Below are positions 14,105 through 25,651 of a DNA stretch of 64,000 bases, in pieces; position 1 is the first letter of the stretch; every line of letters starts with the position of its first letter. The translations under genes were made by a program, and so were the position numbers. Under the pieces are notes generated by a model, which saw only the letters and a list, made by a program, of their open reading frames with translations, searched no databases and was not told the DNA's origin. This DNA comes from Vitis vinifera (taxonomy: Eukaryota; Streptophyta; Magnoliopsida; Vitales; Vitaceae), in assembly GCF_030704535.1 (NCBI RefSeq), contig NC_081806.1:4735001-4799000 (forward strand), in the 5' to 3' direction.

Positions 14105-14702
14105 AAAGAAGTATGTTTTTATGCACTTATATAAAAATAATTATAAAATAAAAACTTTTTAAAAATAATTCGAGTTTTATATCCTTTATGAAATATTTAT
14201 CATATACTCATCAATTAAAGATAATCCTTATATTATTAAAATATAATACTTAAATATTAAAATATAATATATTTGATAAAAAGAAAATACATAACATGTT
14301 AATTATTTTTAAAGAGTTGTTTAAAATTTGTATTTTATAAAATTGAGTTCCTATTTTGTGGTTTTCTTTATATTATGAAAACTCATTATTCTTAAAATAA
14401 AATTTTTACTCGTTAGAAAAAAATGTGTTTTCATGCACTCATATGAAAAAAAAAAAATCATAAAATAGGAACCAAAATTTATAAAATACAAACTTTAAAT
14501 GACTATTTAAAAATAATTAGTACTTCATGTAATTTTTTATAGTATCTTTGACTATTCCGATACTATTTTTTAATGATATAAATATAATTTTAATTATTTT
14601 AGATAATAACCCTTGATTAATGAGTACATAAAATTTAAATTATTTTTAGAAAAAATTTATTTTATGATTTTTTTCGCATGACTATATAAAAACACATTTT
14701 TT
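14105..14702. mobile_element. Two related palindromic MITE-like elements in tandem
   Basis: A block reading ATGTGTTTTCATGCACTCAT at about 14421 (direct) has its inverse at about 14660-14702, bounding about 290 bp. A related block at 14109-14160 and its loose inverse at 14320-14390 bound a second unit. The inner flanks 14304-14390 and 14430-14515 are also inverted copies of each other. No clear target duplication was found, so boundaries are approximate. Confidence 0.5.
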
Positions 14703-14883
14703 CCACTTATTTATACTCTTTAAGTATAGTGAATATTTTTTTTTATATCTTTTTATATTTTTTATTTCTCTTCCTAAAGCAATCCTTTGATCCGTCTCCC
14801 TGAAGTCTCGGTCTTTCCATCTTTAACGTCTTGTTTCAATCTTATCCCAATCGGGCCAAGGAGTTGGGTCAGGTCTGCATGTC

Positions 14884-14958
14884 TGGGCCTAAACGGATGA
14901 AGTGGGCCCCACGCTAATCCAATCTCATCCAAATCCAGTGGTGCTACAGAAATGGGCC
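14884..14958 (+). promoter_or_regulatory. Cluster of site II-type TGGGCC/T motifs
   Basis: TGGGCC occurs at 14884, 14903 and 14953, all within 200 bases upstream of the ATG at 15077. Site II (TCP-bound) motifs are common before nuclear genes for organelle and ribosomal proteins; their use here is inferred. Confidence 0.5.
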
Positions 14959-15076
14959 GGGGCCACATTAGATCCAATGGTCTCATTCCCGCCAAGAAGG
15001 CACTATCCACAACGAGCCACCGTCTCCACAGCACCACAGCTGCACCAGACTTCTAGAAAGCTCGAAACGGCCATCA

Positions 15077-18000
15077 ATGGCCGCTCTCGGCATTTCTAGC
15101 GCCGCCATCGGCTTTAACACAATCACAATATTCCGTACCAAATCGGCACCGAGGCGTTTGAGGACCAAAATCTCTTGCGTTGGATGGGTACTTCTCTAAC
15201 TCACCTTGGAAAATTACCTACAATTCTAAACAATTCAGCGCTAAGTCTGTATTTTCTTCGAAATTTTTGTGCAATTGAAGGACCCAGAAGGTCTGTTTGG
15301 GTCACCGAATACGGGGCATATCGCCCGCCTGGAGTTCAAGCGACGGCTCGAGAAGGACGCGGATGCTCGAGAGGCCTTCCAGCGCCATGTTCTTGAGGAA
15401 AAAGAGCGGCGCCAAGCTCTAAGGCAGGTGAGAATAAATGGGTCTTCTGTTATGTACGTCCATGCTTTGGTATATGATTTTTTTTTTTTTTTTACTTTTA
15501 TTTTTATTTTTACATAGTCTCGGGTTATTCCGGATACCCCAGAGGAGTTGATTGAGTACTTTCTTGATACTGAAGCACAAGAGTTTGAGTTTGAGATTGC
15601 AAGGATGCGACACAGGTTGGTTTTCTATGAGTTTCATAATTGCATATTACCTGTTTGTGATTTTGCTTCCATCAGCAGATTAGAATTTTTGTGCTCTGCT
15701 TATATTATAGTATTATGTATTTTTAGCTTCATTTACTCTTTGTAGCTTTTTGGCGTGGTGTTTGATGCCATTGTTAAGAAGTGTTGTTGAGACCTTCATA
15801 TAAATAGCTAGTTTTGCATCCCTATTGGCATGTAGGAACTCTTAGGAAGTCGATCAAATCATCACAAGTTGTGTTGTTGTACTAACACTAGTAATCCGGC
15901 CCAACTTCACGTGCCCTTGAACTGCTTGAATCTCATGTACTGTTCACAGATAAGGATAAACCAGTATCACATAGTGAGAAACCAAAGATTTGAAGCCTTA
16001 CTTCCTGTAATTGAATTAACAATGATTGCGAATCTATCATCATCATTGGGTTCTAGTGACTAAAGAATGAGCTTGTGTGCTTTTAATATTATCATATTAG
16101 AATCATGCTGTGAGACAGTGAAAAGCCGGTATGACTATGTTATTTGAAAAGAAAAAGGAAAAGAAAAGAAAAAAAAAAGAAAGAAGAAAGAAAGAAAGAT
16201 TCATCTCTTGGTTTTCCTGGCCTGACAGTTGCCATCCAGAAAAGTTGTGTGGGTTCTATGTATTCTTGGCATTGGTGGATTGAGCCCTCTGGGATTGGAT
16301 AACACACATGGAACAGCATAAGCAACTGAATTGCACTTAAAAATGCGCAAATTTCCATAAATTTTCATTTTTTATAGAAATTTTTGATGGGTTCTTAATA
16401 ATCCTTGCTAATGAAATACTCTTCTAGTTTTTTGTTTTTCATGCAACATAATACAACATTGAAGATCTTAATACCTATTACCTGCTATTATCAATTCTAA
16501 AGTTGGAACCTAGCTGCTGGATGTCAGTTCCATAAAGTTTCCTCTCCCTTTATTTCATGAATATTTGGAAAATTGACCAGAATGGTCACTTCTTATTAGT
16601 TCTCTATGTCCCTCTTCACTCTTGTTTTGAAATAAAAATTATACTGAAAAAAACTTTGATGGTTCAGAAAGGATATAATCTCTTTATTTATTAGTATCTA
16701 AAATGAGGGAGTGAACTATTGGCAGAACTTATGTGAGTCTGTACATCCTTCACTTTTGAATAAGATAACTGTAAGCATGTCTGTGTTCACTTTGTAGCAT
16801 TTCCATACACTTTGCTGCAGAATATGAAATGTTATCATTCCACACCTCGGTTTTGCCCCCAACAATGCGGTGGTAATGTATAGAAATTTGCAGGTTGGAC
16901 AAGGATTTTTTCTCACACTTGCAATCTGAACTGGGACAACTTCGATTTTCTGTGTCAAAAACTGAGGTTCCTCTTGAAACTATATATTTGAATTCAATTC
17001 CTATCAGATAATCGAATGGAACAACAATATGTCACTGGTGATGTAGGAGATGGAAGACAGATTGATAGAGCTGGAAGCACTGCAGAAGGCTCTGCTTGAA
17101 GGAACTGGTCAGTTAACACAACTTTGGTGGTGAAGGATCCGTATTTTTGCCTGTTTAGTAGAAAACCATAATTCCTTTGCCCCCTATTATTGTTACAGAA
17201 GCTTATGATAAAATGCAAGCTGACTTAATAACAGCAAAGGAAAGCCTAACCAAAATTTTGACTTCCAAGGATGTAAAAGCAACAGTATGTGCTACCCTTC
17301 TTACTCCTCATGCCTCTAAAGATTCTCTTGATATACTATATTTTGCAACTGAGATAGTTTTTATTTTTTTCATTTAGTTGTTGGAGATGGTTGAGAAAAA
17401 TGAACTCAATAGATCCTTATTGGCACTTCTTGATGAAAACATAGCAAGTGCGCAAAGTAGTGAGCAGGTGAGAACTGTCAATAAAATCTTCTTTTATCTT
17501 GTCAAACTCGATTTTTTCATGTTTTTTTCATTGTTGAAAGAATAAAAGCGCTCCATATTGTCACCACTACACTGACCAAAAAATGAGAATGATGCATCAC
17601 ACTGAAATAGCTCCTATTTAGAGCAACCACTTTTTGGGCTGAAAAGCTATTTATAAAATTTAATAATTATTCTAACTAGGAAACATCCTATCAATTGTGG
17701 GCATATCAACTCCTAATCGCATTAAGATTATTTTTAATGCCCCTAGGATCAGAACAAAGAAAACCTAAATGAATCTTTCTAGTCTATTGCTAATTTATGA
17801 CCAAATCCAAATAAACTTCTAATTGTATTCTTCATTATATATATATATAAATGTGCATGGATGAAAGGGGTTTGGGGTTTGGAGAGAGAAGGAGAGAGAG
17901 AATCACAATATTGTCTTGCTAATTTAGGCTTTTCGAAAACCTTTTGGCTACCTTATTTTAGTTGTTATCTTGAAACTTAATTCATCTTCTCCAAGGCTGA

Positions 18001-18991
18001 GTTCTCGACCTTGGTATGCCCACTTTTTGAATTTTACAAGACTTATGCAGTCCACTTCTCATTATCCTTTGTAAACTATGCCTTCTGCTCAATAGTGTTC
18101 ACTATCTCATGATCCTTTGGAATTTCATTGTCTTTGCCTTCAAGTGTCACTAACACATCACCAATGTTCTATAACTAGGATTGTCGGTAGTTTGAGGTTG
18201 GCTTGCTATGCTGGTCAAATAATTAGATTGCCCTCTTGGATGCCTCTAGCTAACACTGTAAGAGTCTGGATGGGAAGTGATTCTTGGAGGGGTCAGAAGC
18301 TATTCCTAATGCTTGAAAGCCCTTTCCTTACAAAAATATGTATTTGCCAATTTTTAAAAATCACTTCTAAAAATCTAGAGAATCGCTTGAAGTGATTTTT
18401 GAATTAGCATTTGATAGGTGCTTCTTTTTAAAAACACCCTTTTTTTTGTTATATATCCCATTATCGAAAATACTTTTTTGGTTTATATCCAAACACTAAC
18501 TAATTCTCCATAAAAGTGTTTTAAATAGAAATGCTACTGGCAGAAAAGGCACAAGTTGTAAACACTTTTACCAGAATCACTCCGAACAGGTCCTAAAACT
18601 ATAAGCTTTGATTCTAGATTTGCTTCATACTGGGCAAAAAATGTACAATCACTCTTCATATTCATCTTTTTGTACAAAACACATGGTGGCCTTCTGATCA
18701 TTTATGATTTATTGTTGTTTATTCTTTACTAATGACATTTGTTTCCTGAAACATGTTGACCAATCTCAGGGAAAATTAGCTTCTTATTGTGTTTAGTTTA
18801 TCGCTAATCCTCAACCAATTAAAACAAGAAAAACCTATCCCATCATTTCCTAGTCGTATTATCTCATAAACTGCATTCAGATCAAAGGAAGTTCCTAAAG
18901 CTAACTTAATGTGATGTGTAATATGCAGAAACAAGCCGTAGCATTCATGGAAAAGCTTCGTGCAGCTGTTCTCAAGTACATAACAGTTTAG
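15077..18991 (+). CDS. Probable plastid-targeted coiled-coil protein of unknown function (8 exons, 242 aa)
   Basis: I do not recognise this gene. Exons 15077-15187, 15281-15427, 15518-15615, 16894-16966, 17047-17107, 17199-17284, 17378-17467 and 18929-18991 all have GT-AG borders and join in one frame of 729 nt. Residues 1-35 are rich in Ser, Ala, Arg and Thr with almost no acid (MAALGISSAAIGFN, then TKSAPRRLRTK), as in chloroplast transit peptides. Next comes DPEGLFGSPNTGHIARLEFK, then long charged helices (RRLEKDADAREAF, EELIEYFLDTEAQEFEFEI, EMEDRLIELEALQKALLEG) with heptad-like Leu spacing. The last third is also helical (LLEMVEKNELNRSLLALLDEN). No catalytic motif is seen. The start is the first ATG after the TGGGCC cluster. 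Intron 3 is about 1.28 kb; intron 7 is about 1.46 kb and carries a probable MITE. Confidence 0.85.
18258..18597. mobile_element. Probable hAT-type MITE inside intron 7
   Basis: The right end reads CACTCCGAACAGGTCCTA, a form common to plant hAT MITEs (conserved AAGTGATTC inner block, GTTTGG/GTTCGG outer block). A loose inverted match (GGGAAGTGATTCTTGG) lies near 18273. The target duplication is unclear, so the left edge is approximate. Confidence 0.45.
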
Positions 18992-20997
18992 TGTTCTGGT
19001 GATAAATATTAAGTAACCTTTCAGTCCTTATAGTGGGTTCTTGATTAGATCAATTCAAGTGATAATCAATTATTCTGCATCAGTATAGATCCTGTTTCTT
19101 TAATATATTAAAAAAATTGAAAGAGATCAGATTCTCATTTAAATAAAATGTAAGAAAACTGTAATGGTTCTATTACAAATTATATTTTGCTGGAGCTTTT
19201 GTAGATTACTGTATGACCTTAGAGCTATGACAGCTTATCTTTATGAGCCTTTTGAATACTCCTTGAAATTTATACGAAGATTCCTTTCACGTATCTTTGA
19301 AATCCCTTGGGATTGAAGAAAATTTTAGAAAAAGCCAAGAAGGTGCCAGGATGCTTTGATGCATGACATTTTCTGTCATTTCCCCATAGACAATCTATAC
19401 TAGAAGATCAATGATCAGAGAGGTTCAAGTCATCCTGAGACTGAGGACAATTTAATAGTGGATTAGTTAAATCAAGTGTGTGGAGCTTTTCTTTATCTCA
19501 TCTTTGACTTTTCAATTTTTCATTCTCCGAATATCTGTCACATGCACACTGGACATGAAATGCACTTAAAAGACACTGGAGAAGCTGTAGTTATTTGAAT
19601 TCAAAGCAATATGATATTTTGTAATGATCTTTTATCCTCTCAAGTTGACTTTGCCTGTTGGCCATAATGAGCTGTCTTAGCAGGTCTCTCGGAAAATGGG
19701 AAGATTGAGCTTAGGAAATACAACCCTTCTAGGGCCAGCCATAGTCCAACCAAAGAAATTCCAAGGCTGGGCGCAGCGAGGCCTGACCATTCTCCTCTAG
19801 GTCTGATCCTAGCCCGGCCCAATTTATATCTCTAGGAAAGGCCGAATCCAAGGAACTGTTAACTTTGTTAGGTGTGGAAACTGTACATATAATCATGGCT
19901 GATAGCAGTCTTGGCTTAGAAGACAAATAAAACCCCAATCTACGGTAACATGTGAACACCGGCTTGTCTATCTAAAGAGGTGTGGACCAGTCCTGTCTGC
20001 CCTTGTGAGGTATGGTTTTGGTACTAATGGTTCATCAAGTCTAATATAGGTGGGCCCAGTCCATTCCTATAGTTGGATGCACCATCCCAGTGATTACCCA
20101 GGGAAGGTGGGCTTTATTTTAAGTTTTGGAGATTTGATTAGAAGTAGTTCTCATTTTTATATTTGCTATATTTTCTCTCTCTCTCACTCTCACACACACA
20201 CACCTACACATAGATATTGTTCTTTAGCATCTTCCACTAGGAAACCCATTGACCTCGGAAACCACACAAGACTAAATAAAAAACCCGTCAAATTGCATTA
20301 CTGTTTGCTAATTGTAATAGTATATTGCTTATCTGACTGGGATCTGCAGATGGCTTCTTCATGAACATCAATGCCAATAGAATATATTAACTTTTGTTTT
20401 TGTATTGAAGCTTAGAACTATCTAGAAAGCCTTGGCAAGTGATTGAGATATCAATGCACACAATGCGATGGCTCTTTTTATTGAACTCACACTCCCTAGA
20501 TCTCCCAACATCATGAAAATCTCGCCTTGTTCGCCTCCATCTTGTCTATTACTGATCAATTGGTTATGTTTGCATGAAAACTTTAGTTTATTAACAGGGC
20601 AAGTGGTTCCAACTTTCTCAATTTACATTCTAATTGCAACTTGCTTGAAAGAAAATATTTTATTAGACTCGTAAGGATTGGTAATTGCTTGACTCAACAC
20701 CTCAATTTCCATATATTTTTGATAGGCTTGGTTGGCAAATTTCGCATTAATTATGTTTTTGTGCCAGACCCAATAAAAAATTCTTCTTGTTAAGCTGCTA
20801 GGGAGCACATTGTGGTTAAAGGGGTTAGGCATGTGTTTATCACTAAGAAAGGTATTATTCTGTTCAGTGGCTGAGAAAATGTAGAGAGAAGAAATTTTGA
20901 AAGCTTACAAGTGTTTGCACGAAATAGAGAGCATAAAGATAAAATATTTCAATAGCTGCAAAGAGAAACTAAAAGATAGAAAGCAGGAGAACCAAGG
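18992..20997. other. Intergenic spacer, no gene seen
   Basis: Moderately AT-rich. It contains a GC-richer patch at 19640-19830 with GGCC/GGGC motifs and a mixed (TC)n/(AC)n run at about 20170-20209. Open frames are short and carry no family signature. Confidence 0.65.
20170..20209. repeat. Compound (TC)n(AC)n microsatellite
   Basis: A run of TC dinucleotides passes into CA dinucleotides with single interruptions. Confidence 0.85.
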
Positions 20998-21003
20998 CAC
21001 GTG
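20998..21003 (+). promoter_or_regulatory. G-box (CACGTG) upstream of PMEI gene 1
   Basis: A palindromic CACGTG lies 53 bases upstream of the TATA box at 21056 and about 120 bases before the ATG. G-boxes bind bZIP and bHLH factors (ABA, light, jasmonate); use here is inferred. Confidence 0.45.
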
Positions 21004-21055
21004 ACATCCTTTAATTTAACCTTGAAGGAAGATAAATGACTTCCTTTAGACTCCC

Positions 21056-21062
21056 TTATATA
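21056..21062 (+). promoter_or_regulatory. TATA box of PMEI gene 1
   Basis: TTATATA lies 60 bases before the ATG at 21122. An ATG at 21092 would fall almost on the expected transcript start, so 21122 is preferred. Confidence 0.7.
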
Positions 21063-21121
21063 GAGATTCCAAGCTCTTATTCTCTCCATCCTTGTCCAGT
21101 CCATCTCTATCCTTTCAAATC

Positions 21122-21721
21122 ATGGCAAAGCTTGGCCTGTCCCTGCTACTTGTCTGTTCTATTCTTCACATGGTTGGCACGGTGGACTCTGCCGCTGCCA
21201 GAAACTCTGCTGCCACAAGCTTCATTAAGGCCTCATGCAGGGTCACTCGGTATCCTGTGCTGTGTTTTCAGTGCCTTTCAGGCTATGCCAGCACGATTCG
21301 ACAGAGTGACCGACAGTTGGCTCTAACTGCTTTGTCAGTGAGCCTATCCAGGGCTAGATCCGCCACCGTGTTTGCCTCCAAGCTGACTAAGGTTAGGGGA
21401 CTCAAGCCTAGAGAGCACGAAGCAGTGAAAGACTGCATAGAGAACATGGCTGATACTGTAGACAGGTTAAGCCATTCGGTCCAGGAGCTTGGCCGCACTG
21501 GGAAAGCAGTGAGCCAGGACTTCATGTGGCATATGAGCAATGTCCAGACCTGGGTCAGCGCCGCCCTCACCGACGAAAACACTTGCCTCGACGGCTTTGC
21601 GGGGCGCGTCATGGAGGGAAATGTGAAGACTGCCGTTAGGCGCAAGGTCATCGACGTGGCACAAGTCACTAGCAATGCCCTTGCATTGATCAATCGCTTC
21701 GCTGCAAAACCAAGGCATTAG
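21122..21721 (+). CDS. Pectin methylesterase/invertase inhibitor ('21 kDa protein'-like), PMEI gene 1
   Basis: Secreted helical-bundle inhibitor that binds pectin methylesterase or acid invertase in the wall. The target cannot be told from sequence. Intronless, 199 residues. Residues 1-26 are a signal peptide (KLGLSLLLVC, then VDSAAA). The mature part has the four conserved Cys: C39 and C48 close the N-terminal hairpin, and C105 and C155 tie the bundle. An extra C51 is particular to this copy. The family block VQTWVSAALTDENTCLDGF (residues 141-159) and the C-terminal helix TSNALALINRF are present. First of a same-strand paralogue cluster and the most divergent in its signal peptide. Its G+C content is higher than that of the other copies. 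The ATG at 21122 is chosen from the TATA position; a 10-residue upstream extension is possible. Confidence 0.93.
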   Translation: MAKLGLSLLLVCSILHMVGTVDSAAARNSAATSFIKASCRVTRYPVLCFQCLSGYASTIRQSDRQLALTALSVSLSRARSATVFASKLTKVRGLKPREHEAVKDCIENMADTVDRLSHSVQELGRTGKAVSQDFMWHMSNVQTWVSAALTDENTCLDGFAGRVMEGNVKTAVRRKVIDVAQVTSNALALINRFAAKPRH

Positions 21722-24700
21722 ATTTGGTGTTGAGACTTGAGAGAGTAGTCAGCTTGCTGCTTTTATGTGTGAATACTACATGTTATGCCTAAGGTTTGTA
21801 CCATGAAGCCGGTTTAGATTTAGCGTTGGAGATTCTGTGCTTGCTAGCTTGTGTGTGAGTATGTACTAATACACGATCTCTCTCAATCAAGGCTTGTAAC
21901 TGGCTCTGTTCTTCTTGTATAAAATCAGGTGGTTTTGTTTGTGAGAAAATGATGGGTTCACCCCACTGTTAAGCCAAATTGTCTCTCAGCATCATATAAT
22001 TTTTACAAAATTATATTATATCCATATGAAGACAAGTTTGGTGAGAAAACCCATTCTTAAGTGCATGCAATTACTGCTCTAAACTTGAATTTAAAGGAAC
22101 TATCTTAAAGTTGATGATCGTGACTCCTCTTTGCACTATGGTAGAATTAATATATGTATTTTAAGCATTTAATAATTCAGTGCAGGGAACTGTGCTCTAG
22201 CATGGTTGCTCAACCGCCTCTTCCAGTGTCTAATTCTTCAACCTAATGCTTTGGTTTTATCTCCTTTTTTTGGGGCACGATAAAGCAGAACCGTGCTTGG
22301 TTGGTGGGGTCTTGAGTGGGCGGTATGGGGTGTGGTATTTTAGATTTTTTATGCGGGATAATTTGATGGACGAAACTAGCCTTTGATGGCGTTTTCTAGA
22401 ATATTCTGAAAATGGGCATTTCAGTCATTTAAAAGATAAATACCTACCTTAGGGCTAGGTGTGAGGGGGGCACGAGACAGTCCTGCCCGCAATCTACGGG
22501 CCTTTGAGAAAGTAAAAGGCAAAGTGTCATTTTCAAATTTTTCATGATATAATCTCATTTTATTCTTCTTTATTTTCAGAGTCATGCGTACATATGAAAA
22601 AATAGAATGTTACGTTATCAAAGTCCCATTCCTTGCGTTTCATTGTTTTAGATTCGAGATCCCGTTATTTGGCGTCTTAATCCTATTGTTTGTATCATTA
22701 TTCATGGATTTGATGATGAAGATAACTTCAATAAATATCTTTTTAACAGTCTAGCATTTTCCTTACTTTTATATTTTTAATAAATTTAAAGGGTCAATCT
22801 TTACTGCAGAAAAGCAAATCAATCATGGTTGATTTCACGCCCACAAACCCACATAGCTGGTTGCTTTCCGTTTCATTATTCTTCTTTTCCGAGGGAGGGG
22901 TCACAGTACGGTGCCCCGGTGACATTTTTAATTTTTGAATGACCAAACAATTCGATTATTGGATTTTTCAAATTCATTCAAAAATGATATGAAAACGGAC
23001 GAGAAAACAGACAATACCATTAATTGTAAGGAGAAACTGCTCTTATTTGCGCATAATATGATTTCGCTTGAAATAATTTGGATTTTCGAGTGCAAAAAAG
23101 AGTGTAAGTTGTTGTATACGTGACGAATATAATGCTTTTGTGGAAGGATTGGGAATATGAAATGGAGAATGGTACAGAAATTGAGTGGATAAGGACGTCG
23201 CGAGACCCACAGAAGTACGTGTCACCACATGCAGCTCAACTGCTCTGGGCACGAGAGAAGACAGTGGAAAAGTGGATGGCGCATGGAGCAAGTGGCACAC
23301 CTTCTGCAACCAAATGCCGGACTCTGTGGGCCCAGAAATGGAATTCGCCACTGCAATGAATGGAGGCAGTGAGGTAGAGTGACGCATCTTTGACAGAGGA
23401 GGAACGAGGCTCACCTGCATACTCCTGTCATGTTCTTCAACCACTAACCGATCGCCAGGCCTCTGTCTCATTGCTAAAATTGGGCTGTGGCCGCAATATT
23501 CCAGCCCAACATTTGCCATCCGTCGAAACAATGGATGTAATTAGAAAGACCTTTCCCCTATTTGAAAAAGAAAAAAAGAAACGCAGGTGTGTAATGGTTT
23601 TTACTTTTTTGTATGTTATTAATTTGTTCCAATTGGTTTGAACGTTTGAAAATGTTGGTTTCAATCTGCCAACAGCGACAAGGTTTTTATCTTTTAACAG
23701 CAGACTGTTCTTAAAGTGGGTCAAGCATGGGCGAGGCATCGGGCCGCTGTCAGTTTAATTCTGATCCCACCACCTCAGGCAGGCTTACTATTGAAAATCT
23801 GTAGACTTTGAAACCATGCATGATCTGCAACAGCGACCTCTTACGGTCAAAGAGGATGAATTTTTCTTCTCCAATGAGATGGGACATTGATTTTGAAAAA
23901 CCCATACCCCCATGCCCGCAACCAAGGTACATTGCACGGACTCATTCAAGCAACCTAATTAATGGCTGGCAGTGAACATCTTCAAATAGTGCGTTACATA
24001 CAAAGCTTTTTAATTCATGCTAACGGGTATGGATGGTGGGATCCAGATGTTTGGTAAGTTGAGCTTTCCTCGTCTTTAATGCACACAAGTTGCTCCTATT
24101 AATTTAGATATATTTCGACCTGGGATACGCTCGATTTAGAATTCTGGAATTTTCAAATAAGAGGAGGGTCATGGCCAAAGTTTTATCGGCATGACATTTA
24201 GTTACGTGCACGATTTCTCTGCTAATGATTCAATTACAAGTATGAATCAGATGTTGATATATGATATCCCAGGCAATGGCATTGGACCAGTGTCACATGT
24301 TAACCTTCATTTTGGGAATTGGGTTCGCTCTCTTGTCTCTCTCTTTTTTTGCACTCAGTTTAGACATCTGTGCCCATGAAAATGGCTTTGGGCCCTCGCC
24401 AGATTGAATTGAAATAATTGTTGGTTGTTACACATCTAAATTACCTATAGCCACAACTGTTATAACTCCCAGATTTTTCTTAATTAACGTTGCAGAACAC
24501 TGGGCGTGGAGAATCAAGACTCTATAATACCTTTCAAGATCATGAAACGCGGCAAATATAACAAGGCCTTGGAAAGTTAAAATAGAAAACCAACCAGATT
24601 TGGAAGACATCGGAGTACAATCATTCACTCCCCCCTTGAAACCTGGTTCTTTCCTTAAGAGGCAGGGTGGAGTACAGATGTAAGTGAACTCTTGCTTAGT

Positions 24701-24986
24701 TATCCAAAATAGCTCTGCCAATATGAAAGGGCAAGGCCGGATTGCGGCAAAAATAAGCCATGTTGGCAACAGTAGGGAAAAGGAAAAGTTGGAAAACTAC
24801 TAGAGCTTTGAAGTAACTTGGAACCGACCCATTTGGCTCTTTGGAGTTTTATTTTTATTTTTTTACTTTCCATGAGATAAGCCTTTAACGTGGCTCCTTA
24901 CCTAAGAGGATCTGCTTCATCCTTAAAATCTGCCCTTCATATGTCAGCTTCCGTTTTTTGTGGGAACCACAAACTTTCGGATTTTT
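21722..24986. other. Spacer between PMEI genes 1 and 2
   Basis: No gene is supported. Several overlapping open frames at 23040-23540 on both strands are of ordinary spacer composition and match no family I know. The right end carries the promoter of PMEI gene 2. Confidence 0.6.
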
Positions 24987-24994
24987 CTATAAAT
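24987..24994 (+). promoter_or_regulatory. TATA box of PMEI gene 2
   Basis: CTATAAAT lies 59 bases before the ATG at 25046. PMEI gene 3 carries the same CTATAAAT box. It rules out use of the in-frame ATG at 24944, which lies upstream of it. Confidence 0.75.
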
Positions 24995-25045
24995 TGCAAG
25001 CACTTCCATGTTCCTCACATTCATCATCACACAGGAGAGGTGGAA

Positions 25046-25651
25046 ATGGAAGGTTCATCTCTTAGCCCACCACTTACAGCTTTCTTCATTCTCTTTTTTC
25101 AATTCTCTGCGTGCATGAGCTCATCTTCAGCCGCACACACCAACACGGACTACATAAAAACATCATGCCTTGCCACAACATATCCTCATCTCTGCTACGA
25201 CTCCCTTTCAATTTATGCCAACAAAATCCAAACCAGCCCCAAACGGCTAGCCACCACTGCCCTCTCCGTGGCCAGTTCTTCAGCTAGATCAACGTTGGTA
25301 TCGATGAAACAGCTGTCAAAAACCCATGGCTTGAAACCCAGAGAGGCTAGTGCCATGATAGACTGTGTCGAGGAGGTGGCAGACTCAGTTGATGAGCTTC
25401 ACAAGTCCATAGGGGAGATGGGTCATGCTGGAGGGCCCGATTTTGAGTTTCGAATGGGTAATATTCAAACATGGGTGAGTGCAGCCTTAACAGATGAGGA
25501 AACCTGCACGGATGGGTTTGCTGGGAGAGCCATGAATGGGAACCTCAAAAAAACTGTACAGAGACACATCAACAAGGTTGCACGTTTGACTAGCAATGCC
25601 CTGGCTCTTGTCAACAAGTATGCCTCCACCCACACCCCTGCATCACCATGA
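25046..25651 (+). CDS. Pectin methylesterase/invertase inhibitor, PMEI gene 2
   Basis: Same secreted inhibitor family as the neighbour at 21.1 kb. Intronless, 201 residues. The signal peptide spans about residues 1-30 (LTAFFILFFQFSACMSS). Conserved Cys are C41, C50, C107 and C154. The blocks TYPHLCYDSLSIYANKIQTS, DCVEEVADSVDELHKSIGEM and IQTWVSAALTDEETCTDGF are intact, as is the closing helix TSNALALVNKYAS. The start MEGSS matches the starts of genes 3 and 4 (MEGSY), which confirms the choice. The open frame runs further upstream, but that part contains the TATA box and cannot be coding. No defect seen. Confidence 0.94.
   Translation: MEGSSLSPPLTAFFILFFQFSACMSSSSAAHTNTDYIKTSCLATTYPHLCYDSLSIYANKIQTSPKRLATTALSVASSSARSTLVSMKQLSKTHGLKPREASAMIDCVEEVADSVDELHKSIGEMGHAGGPDFEFRMGNIQTWVSAALTDEETCTDGFAGRAMNGNLKKTVQRHINKVARLTSNALALVNKYASTHTPASP

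Larger units (their letters stand above)
7206..14770. other. Long AT-rich gene-poor stretch with repeats and old transposon debris
   Basis: No host gene is recognisable across about 7.5 kb. It contains a (TA)n run near 7999-8018, 300-bp direct repeats (8225-8930), a 21-bp minisatellite (8937-9110), a Ty3/Gypsy pol fossil (about 12.56-13.2 kb) and palindromic elements at 14.1-14.7 kb. A less AT-rich patch at about 10000-10260 and another at 10740-11000 have no readable product. Several short open frames here have low-complexity translations and no family signature. Confidence 0.7.

Noticed and set aside
23040-23540. Overlapping open frames on both strands (up to 162 codons)
   Set aside because: Translations have no family motif, no signal peptide or domain, and overlap each other in several frames. 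The region reads as ordinary spacer.
24890-25045. N-terminal extension of PMEI gene 2
   Set aside because: The frame is open, but the stretch contains the TATA box, and the paralogues start at MEGS.
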